Positions 21,370 through 31,045 of a DNA stretch of 64,000 nucleotides are shown piece after piece. The stretch's first letter is position 1; every line of letters starts with the position of its first letter. The stretch is from assembly GCA_930367215.1 (NCBI GenBank), contig OV884059.1, positions 61,227,393 to 61,291,392 on the forward strand. The letters run 5' to 3'. The notes beneath the pieces were generated by a model. It saw only the letters and a list, made by a program, of their open reading frames with translations, was not told where the DNA came from and did not search any database. This stretch comes from Pollenia angustigena (taxonomy: Eukaryota; Arthropoda; Insecta; Diptera; Polleniidae). Position numbers and translations under genes: made by a program.

Positions 21370-22857
21370 CAGTGTTACCACCAGCAAGATTCAAAATTAC
21401 ACTTGAGATGAAGCAAAATTACCCGATTAAAATGAAATTACACCTGATATAAAATTTAAGTTTTATTTAATAACATGCAGTCTACAACTGACATGAAATG
21501 CTTAACTTTAACACTAATATGATGTTAGTGTTAGGTATAGACTCATCATGTTAGAAGTTTTCTCATGTTATAACACGGTTGTTAATGCAAATGTTTTAAC
21601 AACGCTTTTATAACTTCAAGTTATAACAGCAAATCATGTCAGTTGTAGACGGGCAGTTAAAGGACATTTACAAAGAACCAAAAACACAACAAACTCATTA
21701 AAACAAGATCAATATTAGTCAAACTGAGAATTTTATTTAAATTAACAAAAATAACATTAAAGACTTAAAAAAAATTAATAAAACATAAAATAAAACTGCT
21801 AAAATAATGAGTTTAATTTCCACATTTGGTTGATATATCTTGGTAAGGTTTAAAATGTCCCTTGTCATTGCTTTATAATAGATGTTTTTTAGCCCCATAG
21901 AGCTTACGAAAGGTTAGCTGTCAAACGAACTGTCATACTTGATACATAGCTTGAACAACCACCAAATTATCCAAATATACTTTGAAAATCAGCCATCGAT
22001 TTTCGCAACTTAAAGGTGACTTCATGATTTAAATGACGCAACTTTTTTCACAAATGAAGGCGATGTGTTGATTTAGAGAAAAAAACTGTCAGTTAGACTT
22101 CAAGGCCGTGCGATGTGACACTTATTGATTGTTTTCCGTAGGGCTGTGAATTCAGTGGTTAATGCTGATAAACCAGCAACAATCGATGTCTTGGAGGTCA
22201 ACATTGTTCATTTTATTCAAAAAAGAGAAACAAAATTGGACGTCTGCAATGCGTTTCGTCAAGGACAGACGCGGTGTCTATTTGTTTTAAATCAGTTTCA
22301 AATCGTAATGCCGTGTATCAATCTACGATTAAAATTAATTTTTGTTTGTGTTGTCTACCATTTTAAGTTTCATGGTCTTAAAAAATACCCTTTATACCTT
22401 ATTTGGTAAACAAAATGCCTGCAGAGTTTTATACAACTGTCCCATTCGTAATTCAGTTTTACAACTGTAAAGGGCGTTAAATATTCTTTAAACTAAAGCA
22501 TTAAAATGTAGCAAGATAGAAATAAAATTAATTATATGTTGCAATATTGGAAACATATCTTCCCCCAGACAAGTTTTTAGTTTGAATAACTTTTTTCAAT
22601 AAACTTCAGGTTCTAAGTCACTATGATAGGCATCTTCATCCAAATCTGAGGGTCCATCTTGCGACATTCATTACCACACATTTGAAAATATATGTATGTT
22701 TAATGATTGAAGTCGTTTCTTAAAAAGAAAACGAGATTTTATTTGGGCATCTGTAGTAAAAATTTTAAATTACACCTAAGACAAATTACCCACGCTCTAC
22801 CCACGACCGTAAAAATTATACCAAATTCGGGTAATTACCCACAAAGTGGCAACACTG
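21370..22857. mobile_element. hAT non-autonomous transposon, 1488 bp, 8-bp TSD AGTCTGCA
   Basis: It starts CAGTGTTACCAC and ends GTGGCAACACTG, flanked by AGTCTGCA at 21362-21369 and 22858-22865. The words AAATTAC and GGTAATTACCC recur near the ends. No transposase was recognised. It contains a nested MITE (21480-21650). A 94-codon frame at 22125-22409 has no recognisable domain. Confidence 0.92.
21480..21650 (+). mobile_element. Intact MITE with TCTACAACTGACATG ends
   Basis: GTCTACAACTGACATG at the left is mirrored by CATGTCAGTTGTAGAC at the right. The interior has a perfect ATATGATGTTAG-type hairpin (CACTAATATGATGTTAGTG). A second copy at 4835-5894 is split by a Harbinger-like element. Confidence 0.8.
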
Positions 22858-22918
22858 AGTCTGCATCAGTCTGCATTTCACAGAAAAAATATTATAAATA
22901 ACTAATCACAATGACATG

Positions 22919-24437
22919 CAGTGATGTTAACTTTTATTTTTTCATTACCTTGCGGACCTCTTAAAATTACCTTTTTTGAGAAGAAATTACCGTACGCAAA
23001 GATTTTTTTTATCAAAACATTAATATGCTGTTTCCAAATGACAGGCGATTGATTGTGTAGTAAAATTTATATTAAAAGCAATAGGTCCATCGCCTGTTAA
23101 ATGTGTTTTAAGAAAAATTTCAATAGAAAGTTTTGTGTTTAAATACATTTTTAACAAAATTTTTATTTTTTATGAATAAGGAAGTAAAATAGGTACATAT
23201 ATGGGCAAATCCAAAGTGTTGAACGTGACAGTCGTACGCATCAAAAATGCAATAACATTTTAAACAACAAATATTTTTACGTTCTCTTAACCCTTTAATT
23301 ATAGCACTAAGAAAGTACTGTTATCTATGCTAAAGTTTATGGAGGGCGCGATTTTAGGTCAAAGATAATGACAAAAGAAGTAGCGGTTCGAACGTGAAAC
23401 AAATAGAAGTAGTTTTTGTGGCCATGTATAAAAAGGCGTAATTAAGCGAAACCTGGCACAATTTTTTAGTCAAACTACTTTGAGAATTTTACGTAGCAAT
23501 GTAACATTCAAATGTCTTTGGTTCGATTCCAAAATCTTCTGTATTTTCTTTTTTTTAAGCCAAAATCTGGGTCGATACGTGACATTTTGAACGTGAAATT
23601 CCATAATAATTGAACTGAATAATGATTAAAATAAAATAAAAATTTACCGTTTATCCGAATAGCATATTGCTCTTTGAATTTTTATCAAATATCACATCTT
23701 TTCAAGAAGATAATATGAAAGAAAACATACAATAAAACATTCTCAAAAATAAGAAATTGCGATTGCACAACTTTGCAGTCTGGTTGTTCATCTAAGTGAA
23801 AAAAAATTAGTAAAATCTAAATATTTCTCTATAATAATATCGTAAAATAATCAGCTTTTAATAACTTTTAAAATTTCGGACACGGTGGACCTTTTGACGG
23901 ATATGCCCATATGTATATTCAATTCATTCAATTCATATTCAAAATATTTTTATTTCATACGCTTAGCGTACATATTGCACTTGTTGCTCTAAAGAGAGTC
24001 AGCTCAAATTTTTCAATTTTTACTTTTTGCAAGAAATCTATGAACAGTGGTCATATCTACGCACGGTAAAAATCTGATATCAAAAAATAAAATACTATTT
24101 CATCTATTTTTTACGTTTAAGAATTGTTGATTTTTAATATAAAATTAATAATAAACAAGAGTAATTTCATTTTTCTTATTTTGCACTTATCGGTTTTACG
24201 AAAAAAATTTGCAGAAACATAATTAAAGTTCTTAATTTTTTGTTATAAAATGTATCTATTTTTAAACTGAAAATCATCTCGCAAAAGTTAAAATTATAAA
24301 ACCTACTTATGTTAGTATATATATACCAAAAATCCAAATTTCTTTAAATTACCGTATTTAAAAAAAATTACCTTGCTACCTTTTGCGGCTCAAAATTACC
24401 CTAAAAAAGGGTAATTACCGTACGGTTAACATCACTG
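22919..24437. mobile_element. hAT non-autonomous transposon, 1519 bp, 8-bp TSD ATGACATG
   Basis: It starts CAGTGATGTTAAC and ends GTTAACATCACTG, flanked by ATGACATG at 22911-22918 and 24438-24445. AAATTACC words are clustered in both subterminal regions, as in the neighbouring hAT element, so the two may use related transposases. No ORF of note. It lies only 61 bp from the previous hAT element. Confidence 0.92.
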
Positions 24438-24446
24438 ATGACATGA

Positions 24447-25063
24447 CCAAGGCCTATCCAATAGGTCTGCTTACTACTACAACAATACAACAATACAAAA
24501 AACAACAGGCATTTTGTTTGTGTAAAATTCCTCGCCGTTGTCAAAATCTTACTACTACATAGGCAAAACAAAAGGAAAAATGTGTTTTGTGTGCATGTAT
24601 GTATAGCAAAAAACCAAAACAGTAAACAAAAATATACACGTATAAGGGAAATGTAAGCAACTCTTGATATCGTTGAGGAAAAAGCCAAATAAACATCTGG
24701 CTTCTTAAGCAGACCCAAGGCGAATTCAACAAGGTAAACTCAGCTCGTCAGCCGTTCATCAGCTGTCTCCACGGCGAATTAAAAAATAATAGGGAAACGT
24801 CAAAATATAATTTTGTTTATGTTTTGCGCCAAAATAACTGAAAAAATTTCTTAGAAAAACTGTGAATAAATAAAGTGAAGTTAATATTCTCTTTTATAAC
24901 CCAAACAAAATTTGTATTTTGTTTTTCAATCACTTTTTGCCTTGTTAGCATTTTTGACAACCGCCTATTAAATTGCAAAAAAATACATGGGGCTTTTTGT
25001 AGTTGTAGAGTTGCACTTACCTTGTTGAATTCGCCTTGAGCAGACCTATTGGATAGACCTTGG
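24447..25063. mobile_element. TIR element with CCAAGGCCTATCCAATAGG ends, carrying a nested hAT MITE
   Basis: The left end CCAAGGCCTATCCAATAGGT is mirrored by ACCTATTGGATAGACCTTGG. ACATGA is found on both sides (24441-24446 and 25064-25069). Without the nested element the size is about 290 bp. The superfamily is uncertain. Confidence 0.7.
24716..25038. mobile_element. 323-bp hAT-like MITE, 8-bp TSD AGCAGACC
   Basis: The ends are CAAGGCGAATTCAACAAGG and CCTTGTTGAATTCGCCTTG, and the complementarity continues to 22 bp. AGCAGACC flanks both sides (24708-24715 and 25039-25046). It sits inside the 24447-25063 element, so it is younger. Confidence 0.9.
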
Positions 25064-25069
25064 ACATGA

Positions 25070-26305
25070 CAGTTGATTTTTTATTGTAACGTTGCGAGCA
25101 AGGCGAATTTACTTTCAGGTGGCGTTGAAAACCAGTGATGCCAGCTTGGTGCTTTTGGCACTATTTATGGTGCTTTTTGATGCCTCAAAACGCCAAAATT
25201 TTATCCTTACTTGGTCCCAATTTACAACGTTGAAATTGAAAGGCAGACATTTTTCTTATTCTCTTTTGAACTTGCCTAAACCTTTCACAATCGCGAAATT
25301 AATAGGCAGACAGAAATTATTGTTTTCCTCTTTTCGTTCTTTTTCGCTGTTGACTGAGATGAACATTTAACAGGCATTGATACTACAATTGCATTGTTGT
25401 GAGAAAAGTGATATGAAGCAACAACATGAAAATGCCGAAAAATGTAAAAGAGAAGCAAAAAAATTTCTACAAATGTCCAGTACAGATAGTCATGTACTAC
25501 ACACTCCACCTCTACAACCCCTCACCTACAAACTTCGTCTGTCTGCCTTCCACTTGCCACACGATCAAGTTTTGCCTTTCAATTCCTTTCAATTTGCAAT
25601 ACACTCTCAGTTTTTTACTAACACACTCACACTTTTTAAATTGACCACGAGATGGCTTTCAATTTCACCTTTCCATTTGTTTGGCAATTTACTTTCAATT
25701 TAACAGCTGAGTACAATTTTGTCTCTGTTGTTGTTGACATCTTGGAAGTAAATTGCTTACAAATTGAGTGCAGCCTACGTCACAGCTTTTAATTTATGTT
25801 AATTTTGACAAGCAGTATATGTAAAAGACTATCAAGAACAACTTGAACGTGTGGCCGCAGGGTTAGTGCCAAACTAAGAAAAAGCACTAACTTGGTGCTT
25901 TTTCAATTTTTCGTTAGTGCCTTCAGTGCTTTTTACAATTTTTATTTTTTTCTACCATTTTTTAAAACTTCGATTATATAGAGGATGATTAAGATAAGCT
26001 TTGCTATTTGGAGTACAATTTTGAGAAAGCCTGTAAAGATTTTAAGATTTCAAATGATAAAAAAAAGTGAAAGAAAGTTGCATTCGATTTACCAAAAACT
26101 TTATTTGCGAGGTTAGAGCTAGGCTTCCTAGGAATTTGGAAATTTTACAAAATGTTTCACATTTTAGTGTTGACAACATATTTAGTAATCGTAATAAAAA
26201 CGATGTATTTGTTTGCGGTAAGCATTTTTTTAAAGATGTAGACAGTGTTTCAAAAAAAGAAAATGGCTTGGAAAATATTTGGAATTGTGAATGGAAAAAA
26301 TAAAC
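25070..26305. other. Non-coding with possible old hAT material
   Basis: CAGTGATGCCAGCTTGGTGC at 25133 looks like a hAT terminus, and the words GTGCTTTTT and TTAGTGCC recur at 25155-25180 and 25865-25935. A 78-codon frame at 26067-26303 (RARLPRNLEILQNVSHFSVD) vaguely resembles a C-terminal hAT transposase segment. The matching right terminus was not found, so I leave it as unassigned. Confidence 0.3.
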
Positions 26306-26757
26306 CACAGAATACACAGAACTGTCACGAGACGGAAGATTTTGCGTTTTTTTTTTGTCTCTTTCAAAGAAAGCTGCCCTTTTGCATTTCTCTTTTCATC
26401 ATCTTCTATGCCGCAATACAATGAACACAAATTTATTTAGTTAATATTTATTTACAAAACTGTTGTAAAAATTAACTTTTAAGTTCGCCACAACACGAGT
26501 AAATAATATTTAAGTAAGTAAATAGCATTATAAAACAAATCAACAACGTTTGTTGAACTAATGCATTTGTTTAACGTGGTTTGTGTTTTGTTATTTTTGT
26601 TTTGATCGCGCCATTTGTGTTGATTGTTGCGACCTGTTTTTACACCTTGCCACTTCACTACCAAAAAAAGCTTTCTGTCTCTTTCTTCGAAAGCTACCCT
26701 CGCAACTGATTTGGGCCTTTTTCACACGTCACTTTTTACAGTTCTGTGTATTCTGTG
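26306..26757. mobile_element. 452-bp hAT MITE, 8-bp TSD AAATAAAC
   Basis: The ends are CACAGAATACACAGAACTGT and ACAGTTCTGTGTATTCTGTG, a perfect 20-bp TIR. AAATAAAC flanks both sides (26298-26305 and 26758-26765). CTTTC(T)GAAAG-type words appear near both ends. Several short overlapping ORFs inside are fortuitous. Confidence 0.92.
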
Positions 26758-26864
26758 AAATAAACAACGATATTGAAAACGTAAAAAACATGCAGTCGGA
26801 AATCGTACAAAAGAACGCAAAGACTTTAAAAACAAAAAAGAATCGTGACAAAGTGTGAAATAAA

Positions 26865-27020
26865 TTAACATCTGGGAGCATTTGGACAGACAAAAAAAAA
26901 AACATAACTAGCAAGAACTCTCTGAAGAAAAATCTGCAGGCGGAGTGGCCTAAAATGTCTACTGAGCTAACTTTAAAATGGGTGGAATCGGTGCCACAAA
27001 ACACTAGAAGGCGTCCTTAA
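26865..27020 (+). pseudogene. Tc1/mariner-type transposase C-terminal relic
   Basis: Across two frames the sequence reads IWEHLDRQ, then ITSKNSLKKNLQAEWPKMS and TLKWVESVPQNT. This matches the conserved end of Tc1-like transposases (NPIENLW-like block, an EEWxxI-like segment, LVxSMPRR-like end). The catalytic DDE residues lie upstream and were not found. It has frameshifts and poly-A runs. Confidence 0.55.
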
Positions 27021-28067
27021 AGCAAAAAAAAAAAAAATCAAACAAAGTATTAGCCACTTCACTTTTCTTAAAAAGGGAGTAAATTTGATTTTTTAGCACT
27101 GTTTTTGTTGTTTTTGAAGTATATCAAATCTTTAATTTTATTTTGTAATAACATTGTCCAAAGTTTATATGATACTAAACTTCTTAAAATTTAAATTCTT
27201 TTTTACTAAAAGAACACTTTATGTATATTGGAAAACAAGCTGTTTACTTTATTTTGACACGCACAGTATTTAAACGATAAAATATAAGGATTTTTTTTTT
27301 TTTAAAAAAGGCTGTCATTAAGTTTTATAAACAATGGTCGGTCATGGTATATGGACCCCACAACAAAACAAATTGTTGAATATTGATTTGCGCTATCTAA
27401 CATATATTTTCTTTCCATATTATGTTGGATCTGTAGTTCGGAGGCTTATAGGAATGAGTTAAGCAATTATCACCATTCTAAAATATACCAGCCTTTCCTT
27501 GTAAATCTCTATTAACTATCAAATTAATTGTTTTTGCCATTGACTTACTTGGCATAATACGAAATAAAATTTGATATGGAGCACAAAACGACAAAATGTT
27601 ATTTAAGAAAAACCATTAAAATGTAAAGTTTTGTTAAAAACATACGTAGCAATCAATTAGGAGCGTTTAAAAAATCTATCGGGTAGTTTTTGAGAAAATT
27701 TAATGTAAACCTATTTTATCGTTTTTCTCAAAACCGACTTGATGGCTTATAGGCTAAAACAATAATCACCTGACGATTTATTGCCGGTAATTTATGTTGC
27801 AATAATTGTTAGTCCATTTTCGTTGACAATTATTGCTAACGTAACACGTCGAATTTGGTTTTTAATTGAAAAAAAAACCAAAAAGAAAAAAAAAAATAGA
27901 AGCAAATTGTGGGAGAAAGAAATTGAATTTGTGAAATGGAAGCAAATTATTATTAGTAAAAGAATTAAATTAAAGAATTAATTAAACACTAAAATAAAAT
28001 ACCAAAAATTATTTTTATTAAAATTATTTTTTGTTATTCGATCTTTATTATTTAAATTTATATTATT
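27021..28067. other. Non-coding, nothing recognised
   Basis: No ORF with a recognisable domain. A Lys/Ile-rich 66-codon frame at 27781 is low complexity. Confidence 0.5.
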
Positions 28068-29890
28068 ATACCCTTCACCACAGGTGTAAAAGGGTATATA
28101 TAAGTTTGTCATAACGTTTGTAATTTCCACAATATTGATTTTTATTTAGACCCCATAAAGTATATATATTCTGGGTCCATATGAGAAGAGAAGTTGATTT
28201 AAGGATGTCCGTCCGACAGTCTGTCCGTCTTAAGTTTGATATGTGTTTTCCGGATAATCCAGACATGATAGCGGCTAGGTTGTTTAACATTTATGTTACA
28301 TACAGTCCACCATTTCTTGCTATTGAAATTCAGCCAGATCGGTCCAAAAATGACGTAGATATGAGCAAAAAACCACGACTACCTCTATTTTTTTCCAAAA
28401 ATCCCTTGTTGTTGTTGTAATTTTTTTATCTCTGTATATCTTGAGAACGGCAAGAGCCAAAGTTTCCAAATTAGGTACACACATTTAGGTTGCCAATACA
28501 CACCATCCTACAAAATGTGGGCGGGATTGGAGAAGTGGGCGTGGTACCTCCTGTACAAAAAAAATTAAAAATTTTATAAAAACCTAAATTTAAGGGCTGC
28601 CATATGTCCTATGGATATGACTTATATATTAAAACTCGGGAAAATCGGTTGAGATACAAAAAAGTTATGACCAAAATTAAATTTTTTTTTTAAATACCCA
28701 ACTTTCGGGAACCATAGATCTCCCCGAGTCCAAGCTTTATAACTAAAGTAAATGGTAAATTTCTCCTTCAACACGTCGGTATATAAATCAGCCAAATCGG
28801 TTAAAAATGGCAGAGTTATAACCGAAATACTGAATCCACAAAAATTACTCTTTTTTATAATTAACTTTGTTAAAATATATATTTACAAGTTTATATAAAT
28901 GTTTATATATAAATATAACTTAAGTAAATGGTAAAATTCTTCCTTAACACGTCGGTATATAAAACTATCAAATCGGTTAGACAATGGGTAATTTATGAGC
29001 AAAATACTCAAAAAATGGGCTTAAAAACATCAAAATATCTGAAATTTCTTGTAGAACATATTTTATAAAAAACTCGGAAAAATCGGTTCAGATACAAAAA
29101 AGTTATGACCAAAATTAAATTTTTTTTTTAAATACCCACTTTCGGGAACCATAGATCTCCCCGAGTCCAAGCTTTATAGCTAAAGTAAATGGTAAATTTC
29201 TTCTTCAACACGTCGGTATATAAATCTGCCAAATCGGCTAAAAAATGGCAGAGTTATAACCGAAATACTGAATCCACAAAAATTACTCTTTTTTATAATT
29301 AACTTTGTTAAAATATATATTTACAAGTTTATATAAATGTTTATATATAAATATAACTTACGTAAATGGTAAAATTCTTCCTTAACACGTCGGTATATAA
29401 AACTATCAAATCGGTTAGCAATGGGTAATTTATGAGCAAAATACTCCAAAAATGGGCTAAAAAACATCAAAATTTTTATAAAAACCTAAATTTTAGGGCT
29501 GCTATACGTCCTATGGATATGACTTATATATCAAAATGTCGGAAATTTGTATGAGTTATAACAGAAATACTGGGGTCTAATCACCGCATACGATATCGAG
29601 CAAAATTCATCGAAATTATTTATTTTGGTATCTTGAAACTCGATATCGAATGAAATGTATTGAATTTGAAATAATAGCATTCGACATCGAGTAACTCGAC
29701 ATTACATTTATCGAGTTTTCATTCGATACGCCAGTGTCTATCGTATGCAAAAAAATTCAATAGTTTATTCGATACGATAGTATCGAATGCAGTGATTAGA
29801 ACCCTGAATTCCCGAAAATTACTCTTTTTATACCCTTCACCGAAGGTAAAAAGGTATATACAATATTGATCCTACACCCTATAACTTACA
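28068..29890 (-). mobile_element. Mini-me/Helentron-like repeat (family Z), minus orientation
   Basis: It begins TACCCTTCACCACAGGTG. A (TA)n run (GTATATATATTCTGGG) and a short conserved core follow, then a GTCCGTCC/GTCTGTCC tract. This (TA)n-core-(GTCY)n order is the signature of dipteran mini-me/DINE-1 elements, which belong to the Helentron type. Further on, a block containing AACCGATTTGGCAGATTT-like and GGGGAGATCTATGGTTCCC-like words is repeated with a period of roughly 450-550 bp. It includes a GATATCGA MITE (29572-29804). Confidence 0.65.
29572..29804. mobile_element. GATATCGA-type MITE, copy 1
   Basis: The end GGGGTCTAATCACCGCATAC pairs with GAATGCAGTGATTAGAACCC. The interior repeats GATATCGA and ATCGAGTAACTCGA. 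Other copies are at 59165, 59535 and 61764. Confidence 0.8.
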
Positions 29891-29975
29891 ATACTTACAA
29901 TCCTACTTTTAATGACTTCAAGAATTCATTACTTTTTAGCTTTATTCGCCACTTTTTGGATTATTAGTTATATAT

Positions 29976-30386
29976 TGTTACGTTTTTCCTTTAATAAACG
30001 CGTTTGAGTTCTTTTAATTGCAAATCCGAATAAAAACACACACTTATTCAACTTAACAAACTTTATTGAAATTAATTATTTTGTTCACAATTGTTAGTTA
30101 CGAACAGAACCGTTTTTCAAAACAGACTAAACTAATTTTACATGAATCACCCCTTTTTATATTTCATAATTATTTCTAGATTTTTCCTGAACCTTCCCGT
30201 AAAAACTATTTATGTTCTATAACCATTTCTAGAAATTACTGGGAAATTTATATAGGAATTATTTTTAAAATAACAGTTGTGTTGAAAATTATACATGACA
30301 ATTTTAAGTAACATAAAACTATAACTTACAAGATAACTTATAACTATAACTATAAATAATTCTTAGATAATTTAACTTTCGTAACA
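29976..30386 (-). repeat. 3' LTR (411 bp)
   Basis: On the plus strand it reads TGTTACGTTTTTCC to TTTCGTAACA, giving TGTTACG/CGTAACA inverted termini. Compared with the other LTR it has a longer GAACAGAACC segment near 30107 and an extra ACTATA unit near 30350. Confidence 0.93.
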
Positions 30387-30400
30387 CTGCCCTCCACTTA
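30387..30400 (-). other. Polypurine tract and pol stop
   Basis: On the minus strand the TAA stop of the extended pol frame is followed by GTGGAGGGCAG directly before the LTR. This is where plus-strand DNA synthesis would prime. Confidence 0.7.
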
Positions 30401-31045
30401 AGCCTGTTCGTCCCGAATAGGCTCAGATTCTCCTTTTCCATAATGGGCTAGTCGTTCTAGATGTACCACTTTCATTTTTTATCTTGGGCTCTTATATTTC
30501 TGGATCCGATACACCACGTCATTCAATTTCTTTATTACTTTATATGGGCCATCCCAATGAGTCTGCAGCTTTGGAGATAGTCCTTTCTTTCGTTGCGGAT
30601 TAAAAAGTAAAACCAACTGGCCCTCTTTGAAACCTTCCGAATTTGCCGCTCGATCGTATCTGGCTTTCATCTTGTCACTGGGCAGCTTAATCCGACTTCG
30701 CACGAACTCATGAACTTCATTAAGGTCATCTTGTTCCTGTGAGGTAGAGCCTTCATTACTGCCATCCGTTGGTCCAGGCTTAACACCAAATTCTAGATCT
30801 CCAGGTAGTCTGAGCTCCGTTCCAAAGACAATTTTGGCAGGTGTACGAGAGGTGGAATTATGAACAGCTGATCTATATGCCAACAGAAACTTTGGAATGT
30901 GTTCATCCCAGTCCTTCTGATGAGTGCTTACTACTTTACGCAAGTGTTCCTCTAATGTGCGGTTAAATCTTTCAACCATGCCATCGGATTGTGGATGCAA
31001 AGGAGTTGATCTAGTTTTCCTTATTCCGTGCAATTCGCACATTTT
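30398..31045 (-). pseudogene. Pol C-terminal part: integrase core end and GPY/F-type tail
   Basis: After the in-frame TAA at 31048-31046 the same frame continues with MCELHGIRKTRSTPLHPQSD and GMVERFNRTL, which holds the third catalytic acid (Glu) of the integrase DDE triad. The C-terminal module GPYKVIKKLNDVVYRI follows. A second in-frame TAA at 30481-30479 is again followed by AAA ATG, and the frame continues (KVVHLERLAHYGK) to the stop at 30400-30398. The downstream conserved residues suggest both stops are recent. Confidence 0.9.

Noticed and set aside
22125..22409. 94-codon frame in the hAT element
   Set aside because: No transposase motif (no CxxH zinc finger or hATC-like block) and unusual residue order; probably chance.
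26067..26303. 78-codon frame resembling a hAT transposase C-terminal segment
   Set aside because: The resemblance (LPRNLEILQNVSHFS) is weak, and there are no flanking domains or a matching terminus; left unassigned.
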